This document shows positions 56,837 to 64,000 of a DNA stretch of 64,000 nucleotides, piece after piece. The stretch comes from Francisella sp. SYW-9. GTDB lineage: Bacteria; Pseudomonadota; Gammaproteobacteria; Francisellales; Francisellaceae. A model generated the notes under the pieces. It searched no databases and was not told the DNA's origin. It worked only from the letters and a program-made list of their open reading frames with translations. The stretch is from positions 91,380 through 155,379 of the forward strand of contig NZ_VXKQ01000001.1 of the NCBI RefSeq assembly GCF_008711465.1, written 5' to 3'. The stretch's first letter is position 1; the number at the start of each line of letters is the position of its first letter. The position numbers and the translations under genes are program-made.

Positions 56837-57820
56837 ATGAAGTATAAAGCACCATACACTATTACATCTAAAATTGTTTCATTAGTATCTGAAATAAGCC
56901 AAATGGTTGGTGAGATAAATGCTTCATCAAAAATCCAAAGAGATCTTAGACTACGCAAGGTAAATAAAGTTAAAACTATACGAGGAACCCTAGCAATAGA
57001 GGGTAATACTCTAGATGAGTCTATTATTACAGCAATACTTGAAGGTAAAAAAGTTTTAGCACCTCAAAAAGAAATCCTAGAAATCAGAAATGCTATCAAA
57101 GTTTATGATACTTTTAACACACTAAACTATAAGAGTGAAGAAGACTTTATTAAAACTCACTTGCTTCTAATGACTGGTTTGGTTGATGAGATCGGTCGCT
57201 ATCGCTCTGGATCTGTTGGTGTTATGTCTGGTAGTGGTGTAATTCATGTCACACCTCCAAGTAAGAAACTTCCTCATTTAATGGCTGATCTATTTAATTG
57301 GATATCTAATACAGATGAACATCCTTTGATAAGTAGTTGTATTTTTCATTATGAATTTGAATTTATACATCCTTTTGCTGATGGTAATGGTCGTATGGGT
57401 AGATTATGGCAATCGCTAATTTTAAGCCAATGGAATGAAATCTTTAGTTATTTACCAGTTGAAAGCATCATATATGACAATCAACAAACATATTATAATA
57501 GTACAGATAATACTGATTGCTCTGTATTTATAGAGTTTATGCTTGAGATGCTTCTAATCTCAATCAAAGACATCACCCACCAAGTTACACAGCATGTCAC
57601 CCACCAAGTCACACAGCATGTCACCCCCCAAGTCAAAGAGCTTCTCAAAGTTTTAGGAACTTTCGAGCTATCAAGACAAGAAATACAAGATAAATTAGGT
57701 TTGAAAGATAGAAAATCATTTGCTGACAGGTATCTTAATCCAGCTTTAGAGCAAGGTTTTATAGAGATGACTATTCCTGATAAACCTAAAAGTAGATTGC
57801 AAAAGTATCGAAAAAAATAG
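56837..57820 (+). CDS. Fic-domain protein (AMPylase-like) with N-terminal inhibitory motif
   Basis: A 327-residue Fic protein from the ATG at 56837 (a TTG three bases earlier is not needed). The inhibitory helix motif TLAIEG (Thr51 to Gly56, T-x-x-x-E-G) lies in the N-terminal part, as in class II Fic proteins, and the active site HPFADGNGRMGR starts at His178. The tail has a repeated THQVTQHV segment (residues 247-266) and a winged-helix-like end (LSRQEIQDKLGLKDRKSF). It would transfer AMP (or another nucleotide) to a protein; no antitoxin partner is encoded beside it, fitting self-inhibition. Confidence 0.9.
   Translation: MKYKAPYTITSKIVSLVSEISQMVGEINASSKIQRDLRLRKVNKVKTIRGTLAIEGNTLDESIITAILEGKKVLAPQKEILEIRNAIKVYDTFNTLNYKSEEDFIKTHLLLMTGLVDEIGRYRSGSVGVMSGSGVIHVTPPSKKLPHLMADLFNWISNTDEHPLISSCIFHYEFEFIHPFADGNGRMGRLWQSLILSQWNEIFSYLPVESIIYDNQQTYYNSTDNTDCSVFIEFMLEMLLISIKDITHQVTQHVTHQVTQHVTPQVKELLKVLGTFELSRQEIQDKLGLKDRKSFADRYLNPALEQGFIEMTIPDKPKSRLQKYRKK
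57575..57634 (+). repeat. In-frame 24-bp tandem repeats in the Fic gene
   Basis: Two and a half copies of a 24-bp unit encode THQVTQHV, THQVTQHV and TPQV. Two copies differ by a single base (GTT/GTC), so the array looks recent and could change length without a frameshift, altering the linker between the Fic domain and the C-terminal winged helix. Confidence 0.75.
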
Positions 57821-57829
57821 GATAGATTT

Positions 57830-57925
57830 TTAGTAGAAAACAGCTACTTGATTATCAATTGCAAGGGTTATGATATCACCTGATAGCTTAATATCTTGAG
57901 CTAGAGATCCAAAGTCGATATAGTA
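57830..57925 (-). pseudogene. C-terminal remnant of an unidentified gene
   Basis: A minus-strand fragment of about 31 codons is open from 57925 down to a TAA at 57830-57832; the product ends SGDIITLAIDNQVAVFY, which looks coding-like. It is closed on its N-terminal side by an in-frame stop at 57926-57928. No start with a ribosome binding site. It may be the tail of a gene lost when the Fic region was inserted. Confidence 0.35.
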
Positions 57926-57972
57926 TTATTCATAATAGTTGCTGTTTAGTAAACAATAAAGAAAGGATAAAT

Positions 57973-58356
57973 ATGAGAAAATTGATAAAAATATCACTTG
58001 TCGCGGCATCACTTTTGTTACTATCAACGTTAATAACTAGCTGTGATACAGATAAGACTAATGTTCAAAGCCCTCCTAAAATGGTAGGTACTAATTCAGG
58101 GACTTATACTCCTAAATACTTATCTGTTCCTGAGTATAAAAAATGCTTAGATACTCATGATTTTGGGACTTGGAAAGGCTATTGTCTTCCTAGCAAAATA
58201 AAGGATGGCTGCCCTACTTCATCATTTAAAGAGTTAAGAAAACTTAATTTGATAGGCTGTCAAGATAATAATACTATCAAAAAGCTTCCTTTAGAGCCTG
58301 GACCTGTTATAGCAATTAATGGAAAACCAATAGATACATCAAAACTAGATAATTAA
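57973..58356 (+). CDS. small lipoprotein of unknown function
   Basis: A 127-residue protein with a lipoprotein signal ending LLLLSTLITSC (lipidated Cys24). The mature part has four more cysteines (KCLDT, GYCLP, GCPTS, IGCQD), suggesting two disulfides, and no recognised domain. AAAGGATAAAT is a good ribosome binding site. It lies between a gene remnant and the opp promoter region, so it is probably a single-gene unit. Outer-membrane location is expected. Confidence 0.7.
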   Translation: MRKLIKISLVAASLLLLSTLITSCDTDKTNVQSPPKMVGTNSGTYTPKYLSVPEYKKCLDTHDFGTWKGYCLPSKIKDGCPTSSFKELRKLNLIGCQDNNTIKKLPLEPGPVIAINGKPIDTSKLDN

Positions 58357-58685
58357 TAAACATTCATTATAGTTTAATATATATTTAACATTCATCTTTA
58401 AAATATACTTTAAAATATTTTCTTAGAGTGTAGTTTCTTAAATAATTATTCACTATTAATAATATTAAATACATATATTTAGTTACTATTTGATTAAATA
58501 TTAATCATAAAACCATAATTTAAAATCAATATATTTTTAATCTTTGCTATAAACAAATTGATTGTGTATTTATAACTGTGGTAAAAATATTAGATGTTCA
58601 CGAGAACGATTATGAAATATTAATTTATTAATGATAATGATTATTAAAATAAATTTGCCATAGTAATAAACCATAAGGATCAAAT
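58357..58685. other. Gene-free opp leader region
   Basis: A 329-bp AT-rich gap without any coding frame. It contains a Fur-like site at 58631-58647 and a weak candidate -35 TTGATT at 58558-58563 without a convincing -10 at 17 bp. AAGGATC before the oppA ATG is the ribosome binding site. Nothing else recognised. Confidence 0.5.
58631..58647 (-). promoter_or_regulatory. Fur-box-like site upstream of oppA
   Basis: ATGATAATGATTATTAA is the exact reverse complement of the site at 2461-2477. It starts 55 bp before the oppA ATG. By-eye agreement with the Fur consensus is about 14 of 19 on the strand shown and better on the other. It suggests the opp operon is iron-regulated. Confidence 0.55.
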
Positions 58686-60341
58686 ATGCAATACAAAAAA
58701 ACATTATTTTTAATGGTGGCAACAGGACTACTATCTATGACTTTAGCTAGCTGTGATTCTAGCAAGAGTTCAGACTCATCTAAAGTAGGTATCTATGCCC
58801 CTGCTGGCAAAGATACTTTTGTTAGAGCAAATGGATCAGAGCCTGATTCTTTAGATCCAATGCATACTCAAACTAATATGGCAGCTAATATATTATTTGA
58901 TATAGGTGAAGGACTTTTATCTTTAGATCAATCAAACACACCAGTTCCTGGTGTTGCTAAATCATGGAAAATATCTGATAATCATCTAGTTTATACTTTT
59001 TATCTGCGTAAAGATGCTAAATGGTCAAATGGTGAGCCTGTAACTGCTGAAGATTTTGTTTATTCATTCCAGCGTAATGTTACTCCTAAGAATGCATCTG
59101 AAATGGCTTATAAACTTGCCCCTATAGAGAATGCCCAAGCGATTATGGATGGCAAAAAACCTGTTTCATCACTAGGTGTAAAAGCATTAGGTCCTTATAC
59201 ATTACAAATTACATTATCTCACCCTGTTTATTTCTTTTTAAGTATAATGGCTGATTCAATTTCATACCCAGCGTATAAACCTGGTATTGAAAAATATGGT
59301 GAAGCATTTTTCCAACCAGGTAAATATATTTCAAATGGTGCATATTATCTAAAAGAATGGGTTCCAAATGGACATGTTACGGTAACTAAAAATCCATATT
59401 ATTGGGATGCTAAGAATGTCCATATTAAAAATGTTGAATTTTTACCAATTGTCGATAGAACATCTGCATATAATGCTTATGCTGCTGGTAGAGCTGATTT
59501 TGTGATGTATGTTCCATCAAGTAATCTTGCTCAGATTAAGAAAAAATTCCCAGGTCAGCTTAAAACGACTCAATGGTTAGACATGGAATATTTAGACTTT
59601 AATCTAGAGAAAGCTCCATTTAAAGACAATGTAAAACTACGTGAAGCTCTATCTTTAGTAATTAATAGAAAAGATATTACAAAATATGTTACAAAAGAAG
59701 GTGATATTCCTCTTTATAGCTTATTCCCTACTAGTATTGAAAACGAACGTTATAAAGATGTTACATACAAATGGAAAGATTGGCCAATGCAAAAACGTAT
59801 TGCTTTGGCTAAGAAGCTTTATAAGGAAGCAGGCTATTCAAAAGAACATCCATTAAAAATATCTATAGAATATAATACGGACTCCGTACATAAGAAAGTA
59901 ATGGAAGCTATTGCTCAAATGTGGAAACAAACTCTAGGAGTAGATAGTACTGAAGCAAATTCTGAATTTAAAGTCTTCCTTAAAGTCAGACAAGCTCATA
60001 ACTATCAAGGTGTTGCTAGAGACGGTTGGCTGGCAGATTTTAATACAGTTGATAATTTCTTGGATATGTGGACATGTAATAATCCACAAAATGATCCAGG
60101 CTATTGCAATCCTGAATATGATAAAGTAATTAATCAAGCAGAGCAACAAGCTACTGCTGAGGCTGCACAACCTTATTATACAAAAGCTGCAGAAATAGGC
60201 ATGAAGGATTATCCAGTTATCCCTTTATATTCAAATGCTATCGTACATCTTGTTAAACCATACGTACAAAATTATCAAATGGAAACTAACCACCAAGATT
60301 TCATCTATGATAAGTGGTTGTCATTTAAGTATCAAAAGTAA
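58686..60341 (+). CDS. oppA: oligopeptide ABC transporter substrate-binding lipoprotein
   Basis: A 551-residue binding protein with lipoprotein signal ending LLSMTLASC (Cys23). The SBP5 family pattern is clear: EPDSLDPMHTQTNMAANILFDIGEGL, PGVAKSWKISDN, YTFYLRKDAKWSNGEPVTAEDFVYSFQR, and NPYYWDAKNVHIKNVEF. It captures peptides and delivers them to OppBC. First gene of oppABCDF, 20 bp before oppB, behind a Fur-like site. Confidence 0.95.
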   Translation: MQYKKTLFLMVATGLLSMTLASCDSSKSSDSSKVGIYAPAGKDTFVRANGSEPDSLDPMHTQTNMAANILFDIGEGLLSLDQSNTPVPGVAKSWKISDNHLVYTFYLRKDAKWSNGEPVTAEDFVYSFQRNVTPKNASEMAYKLAPIENAQAIMDGKKPVSSLGVKALGPYTLQITLSHPVYFFLSIMADSISYPAYKPGIEKYGEAFFQPGKYISNGAYYLKEWVPNGHVTVTKNPYYWDAKNVHIKNVEFLPIVDRTSAYNAYAAGRADFVMYVPSSNLAQIKKKFPGQLKTTQWLDMEYLDFNLEKAPFKDNVKLREALSLVINRKDITKYVTKEGDIPLYSLFPTSIENERYKDVTYKWKDWPMQKRIALAKKLYKEAGYSKEHPLKISIEYNTDSVHKKVMEAIAQMWKQTLGVDSTEANSEFKVFLKVRQAHNYQGVARDGWLADFNTVDNFLDMWTCNNPQNDPGYCNPEYDKVINQAEQQATAEAAQPYYTKAAEIGMKDYPVIPLYSNAIVHLVKPYVQNYQMETNHQDFIYDKWLSFKYQK

Positions 60342-60361
60342 ATTTATTAAAAGGAAAATAA

Positions 60362-61300
60362 ATGTTTAGTTATATTTTAAGGAGGTTGTTAGGAGCAATC
60401 CCTACCCTTTTTATTGTTATCTTAGTTAGTTTCTTAATGGTACATATGACACCAGGAGATCCTTTTGCTTCAGAAAGAGCGTTATCTCCTGAAGTATTAA
60501 AACAACTACATCATCAGTATCATTTAGATCTCCCATTATGGAAACAGTTCTTTTATTATCTTGATGGTTTATTTCATGGTAATTTAGGATATTCCTTTAA
60601 GTATCAAGGTCAGTCAATTAATAACCTTGTCTTCCCTGATGGCGGCCAAGGTGGTTTTTGGGTATCTGTACAGTTAGGTATTTATAGTATTATTATTGCA
60701 ACTATTTTTGGAGTTATCTTTGGTATATTTTCAGCTATATCACGTAATACTAAAGTTAACTTTATTGATCATATTATAACTATCATTGCGATGCTATTTA
60801 TTTCTACACCTGTTGTTGTAACAGCTCCTATTGCTGTATTAATATTTTCTGTAATACTAGGTTGGTTCCCATCAGGTGGCTGGGGTTCATGGAATGATAT
60901 GATCCTACCAGTAATTATACTAGCAATTCCATATATAGCTATTATTACACAGATTACACGTAGTAGTTTAATAGAAATTATTAGCTCTCCATTTATTCGT
61001 ACAGCTAAAGCTAAAGGTTTGTCAATGCCACGTATCATATGGAAACATGCCTTGAAGCCTTCTTTGATGCCTGTAGTATCTTTCCTAGGTCCTGCTGTTG
61101 CTGGTATTTTAACTGGTTCAGTAGTTGTTGAGACAGTATTTACTATCCCTGGAATTGGTATTCAAGTAGTTCAAGGAGCAACAAATCGTGACTATAACCT
61201 AGTACTTGCTTTGACAATTGTATATAGTGTTTTAGTAATCCTTTTTAATCTAGTCGTTGATATTATCTACGCCTTTTTAGATCCAAAAATTAGATATTAG
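60362..61300 (+). CDS. oppB: oligopeptide ABC transporter permease OppB
   Basis: A 312-residue permease with six helices. It begins FSYILRRLLGAIPTLFIVILVSF, has HMTPGDPFA and the EAA coupling loop IISSPFIRTAKAKGLSMPRIIWKHALK. It pairs with OppC in the inner membrane. AAAAGGAAAATAA lies before the ATG and oppC follows by 10 bp. Confidence 0.95.
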   Translation: MFSYILRRLLGAIPTLFIVILVSFLMVHMTPGDPFASERALSPEVLKQLHHQYHLDLPLWKQFFYYLDGLFHGNLGYSFKYQGQSINNLVFPDGGQGGFWVSVQLGIYSIIIATIFGVIFGIFSAISRNTKVNFIDHIITIIAMLFISTPVVVTAPIAVLIFSVILGWFPSGGWGSWNDMILPVIILAIPYIAIITQITRSSLIEIISSPFIRTAKAKGLSMPRIIWKHALKPSLMPVVSFLGPAVAGILTGSVVVETVFTIPGIGIQVVQGATNRDYNLVLALTIVYSVLVILFNLVVDIIYAFLDPKIRY

Positions 61301-61310
61301 GAGGTAGATT

Positions 61311-62246
61311 ATGGCTCAGAGTTTTACATTAAATCAAAAAAAGAAAAATGCTGATTTTTTAAATAATATTGCAGATCAGTCTCATGATGAAGCTTTTAAG
61401 GGACGTAGCCTTTATCATGATGCTTGGTTGCGTTTTAAGAAAAATAAAACCGCAATGATCAGCTTAGTAATACTAATCTTAATAGTTTTAGCTGTAATTA
61501 TACTTCCATGGTTTTCACCATACAGTTACGCAGATCAAAACTTACTCCAAGTTGACCAAGCACCTAGTGCTATACATTGGTTTGGTACAGATGATCTGGG
61601 TCGAGATGTTTTCACACGTGTAATGGTAGGCGGTAGAATTACCTTAGAAATTGGCTTTGTAGCAACACTTGTAAGTGTAATAATTGGTACACTTGTTGGT
61701 GCTACAGCAGGCTTCTTTGGAGGTAAGATTGACAGTGTTTTAATGCGTATAGTAGATATACTATATGGTTTACCATTTATGTTTTTTGCAATATTGTTAG
61801 TTACTATCTTTGGTCGAGATTTTGTACTAGTTTTTATCGCTATTGGAGCTGTGAGTTGGTTAGATATGGCTCGTGTTGTGCGAGGTCAGACTTTAGGACT
61901 TAAGAGTAAAGAGTTTATTGAAGCTGCATATGTTTGTGGTGTTAAAGAAAGAACTATTATTACGCGTCATATTGTCAGAAACCTAATAGGTATTGTAGCT
62001 GTATATATTACTTTAACTGTTCCTATAGTTATTATGACAGCTGCATTTTTAAGCTTCTTAGGTTTAGGTGTACAGCCTCCTATGACTGATTGGGGTGGTT
62101 TAATTAGTGATGGTGTTGCGGTAATAACTTTTAATTATTGGTGGATTTTAGTTATTCCTTCAATATTTTTAACAGTAACACTATTATGTTTTAATTTTAT
62201 TGGTAATGGCTTAAGAGATGCCTTAGACCCACGTGAACATCGTTAA
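61311..62246 (+). CDS. oppC: oligopeptide ABC transporter permease OppC
   Basis: A 311-residue permease with an N-terminal cytosolic extension, DAWLRFKKNKTAMISLVILILIVL, HWFGTDDLGRDVFTRVMVGGR and the EAA loop FIEAAYVCGVKERTIITRHIVRNL. Second transmembrane subunit of the peptide importer. AGGAGG precedes the start and oppD follows 9 bp after its stop. Confidence 0.95.
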   Translation: MAQSFTLNQKKKNADFLNNIADQSHDEAFKGRSLYHDAWLRFKKNKTAMISLVILILIVLAVIILPWFSPYSYADQNLLQVDQAPSAIHWFGTDDLGRDVFTRVMVGGRITLEIGFVATLVSVIIGTLVGATAGFFGGKIDSVLMRIVDILYGLPFMFFAILLVTIFGRDFVLVFIAIGAVSWLDMARVVRGQTLGLKSKEFIEAAYVCGVKERTIITRHIVRNLIGIVAVYITLTVPIVIMTAAFLSFLGLGVQPPMTDWGGLISDGVAVITFNYWWILVIPSIFLTVTLLCFNFIGNGLRDALDPREHR

Positions 62247-62255
62247 GGAGAATTT

Positions 62256-63239
62256 ATGTCATTATTAGAAATTAAAAACCTAAATGTAAAATTCAAAACC
62301 AATGATGGCTTGATAAGTGCAGTTAATAATATTAGCTTTACACTTGATGAAAGTGAAACATTAGGAATAGTCGGTGAGTCAGGCTCAGGAAAAAGCCAAA
62401 CAGTTTTAGCCCTTATGGGTTTATCAGCTCCTAATGCTGTTATTACAGGTTCGGTAAAGCTAAATGGTCAAGAGCTAGTTGGTATGAAAACTAAGACTCT
62501 AAATCAAATTCGTGGAAATGATATTTCAATGATTTTCCAAGATCCTATGACTTCATTAAACCCATATATAAATGTAGAAGCACAGCTTTGTGAAACTATG
62601 ATGATTCATAAAAACTGCTCAAAATCGGAAGCAAGAAAACATGCTATAGAAATGCTAGATGCTGTACATATCCCTGATGCTAAAAATAGAATTAAGCTAT
62701 ATCCACATGAATTCTCTGGTGGTATGCGTCAACGTGTAATGATAGCTATGGCTCTTATGTGTAAGCCTAAACTTCTGATAGCGGATGAACCTACTACAGC
62801 TCTAGATGTAACTGTACAAGCTCAAATTTTAAAATTATTAAATGGTCTTCAAAAAGAGTTTCAAATGGCAACAGTTTTGATAACTCATGATATTGGGGTT
62901 GTTGCAGGAGCTTGTGATAGAGTTATGGTGATGTACGGAGGCTCTTTAGTTGAGTCTGCAGATATTAATGGTTTATTTAATAATCATTATCATCCATATA
63001 CTACAGGGCTAATGGCTGCTACTCCTAGAGTTGATTTACCAAAATCACAATTACAAGCAATTCCTGGTGAACCACCTGATTTATCGCATCTACCTAGAGG
63101 TTGTGCATTCTCACCAAGATGTACTTATGCAACAGATGCATGTATTGAAAATACACCTGTACTTAAAAATATGGGAGCTAATAATACACATTTAGTAGCA
63201 TGTTTTAATAGTGAAAAAATAATAAGTCAGAGAGGTTAG
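62256..63239 (+). CDS. oppD: oligopeptide ABC transporter ATPase OppD
   Basis: A 327-residue ABC ATPase with Walker A GESGSGKSQ, signature FSGGMRQRVMIAMAL, Walker B LLIADEPTTALDVTVQ and switch ITHDIGVVAG. The C-terminal oligopeptide-specific part PRGCAFSPRCTYATDACIE carries cysteines typical of OppD/DppD that bind a [4Fe-4S] cluster. AAGGAG precedes the start. oppF starts 7 bp later. Confidence 0.95.
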   Translation: MSLLEIKNLNVKFKTNDGLISAVNNISFTLDESETLGIVGESGSGKSQTVLALMGLSAPNAVITGSVKLNGQELVGMKTKTLNQIRGNDISMIFQDPMTSLNPYINVEAQLCETMMIHKNCSKSEARKHAIEMLDAVHIPDAKNRIKLYPHEFSGGMRQRVMIAMALMCKPKLLIADEPTTALDVTVQAQILKLLNGLQKEFQMATVLITHDIGVVAGACDRVMVMYGGSLVESADINGLFNNHYHPYTTGLMAATPRVDLPKSQLQAIPGEPPDLSHLPRGCAFSPRCTYATDACIENTPVLKNMGANNTHLVACFNSEKIISQRG

Positions 63240-63246
63240 TAATAAT

Positions 63247-64000
63247 ATGACTGAAAACCCTTTATTAAGCGTTAGTGACTTAAAAATCCATTTTCCTCTT
63301 AAAAAATCATGGCCTTGGCAAGAAACAAGATATGTTAAGGCCGTTGATGGTGTTTCTTTTGATGTAATCAAAGGTGAAACATTAGGTATTGTAGGTGAAT
63401 CAGGCTGTGGTAAGTCAACATTAATTAGAGCTATTGTTGGGCTTGTTAGTGCTACAGAAGGTAGAGTTGTTTGGGCAGGTAAAGACTTAACTGCTCTTAA
63501 GACAAAAAAAGCTTGGCAACCAGTAAGAAAAGATATTCAGATGGTTTTCCAAGATCCTTTTGCTTCACTTAATCCAAGAATAACTGTAGGAAATATTATA
63601 GCAGAACCCCTAAGAGTTCATGAACCAAACTTATCAGCAAAAGAAAGACTTCAAAGAGTTGAAGAGATTATGAAGCTGGTTGGCTTATCGCCAAAACATG
63701 TAAACCGCTACCCTCACCAATTTTCAGGTGGGCAATGTCAGCGTGTAGGTATAGCAAGAGCTCTAATATTAAAGCCTACAATCCTGGTATGCGATGAGCC
63801 TGTTAGTGCTTTAGATGTTTCAATTCAAGCACAGATAGTAAACTTATTAAAAGATTTACAAAAAACTCTTAATTTGACTATATTATTTATTGCTCATAAT
63901 CTAAGTGTTGTTAAACATATTTCAGATAGAATTATGGTAATGTATTTAGGTAATGTAATGGAGATTGGTGAATCAAAATCGATAGCGTCCAAAAAAGTGT
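63247..64000 (+). CDS. oppF: oligopeptide ABC transporter ATPase OppF, 3' truncated
   Basis: The ATG at 63247 opens a frame that runs off the window after 251 codons. Visible motifs are the OppF-type N-terminus LKIHFPLKKSWPWQETRYVKAVDGVSF (read in part), Walker A GESGCGKST, Q-loop MVFQDPFASLNPR, signature FSGGQCQRVGIARAL, Walker B CDEPVSALDVSIQ and IAHNLSVVKHIS. It is the second ATPase of the peptide importer. The last ~70 residues lie outside the window. Confidence 0.93.
   Translation, partial: MTENPLLSVSDLKIHFPLKKSWPWQETRYVKAVDGVSFDVIKGETLGIVGESGCGKSTLIRAIVGLVSATEGRVVWAGKDLTALKTKKAWQPVRKDIQMVFQDPFASLNPRITVGNIIAEPLRVHEPNLSAKERLQRVEEIMKLVGLSPKHVNRYPHQFSGGQCQRVGIARALILKPTILVCDEPVSALDVSIQAQIVNLLKDLQKTLNLTILFIAHNLSVVKHISDRIMVMYLGNVMEIGESKSIASKKV

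Overview
The window is about two-thirds AT and its gene content points to the gammaproteobacterial genus Francisella. The indicators are a GadC-type permease next to TrkA, an Rrf2 regulator with sufBCD, an hmp/nsrR pair, several major-facilitator transporters of the kind expanded in Francisella, and oppABCDF. The species cannot be fixed from sequence alone. An integrase relic, ParB-like and kinase genes, Fic and bglX suggest an environmental or novicida/philomiragia-like strain, but that is inference. Both edges cut genes: an FAD oxidoreductase at the left and oppF at the right.

Layout. 1-4.5 kb: oxidoreductase, two MFS transporters (the second behind a sigma70-like promoter with a Fur-box-like site over the expected transcription start) and a methyltransferase. 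4.7-10.7 kb: a tight minus-strand run xthA, SDR, P-loop kinase, exported 2H phosphoesterase, alpha-carbonic anhydrase, gor, methyltransferase, ybjQ-like. 10.8-15.8 kb: TSUP permease, infA, lysO, gadC, trkA. 15.9-20.9 kb: Rrf2 regulator, sufB, sufC, sufD, SIMPL protein, trxA. 20.9-29.5 kb: a more accessory stretch with a 38-codon coupled ORF, ParB-like and phosphotransferase genes, a decayed integrase, acid phosphatase, GH3 beta-glucosidase, a broken DsbA-family gene, dapF and an aspartoacylase-like gene. 29.8-38.9 kb: mutT-like, yqgE, ruvX, cupin, leuS, lptE, ybdG, NlpC/P60, dcd, mrp. 39-55.6 kb: MHS transporter, two tandem cardiolipin synthases, SDR, long GH3 hexosaminidase, hmp and nsrR with a shared operator, hemL, POT transporter, gshB, fmt, a small membrane protein, rlmKL, fatty acid hydroxylase. 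55.6-56.6 kb: a gene-free region with three related hairpin units upstream of tRNA-Val(GAC). 56.8-64 kb: Fic protein, small lipoprotein, and the opp operon behind a second Fur-like site.

How it works together. Much of the window serves redox, nitrosative and iron stress: gor, gshB, trxA, suf, hmp/nsrR, xthA, mutT-like and gadC. Nutrient uptake is represented by opp, POT, MFS and APC transporters. The strongest candidates for something undescribed are the triplicated hairpin array beside tRNA-Val and the identical 17-bp Fur-like site shared, on opposite strands, by an MFS gene and the opp operon 56 kb away.
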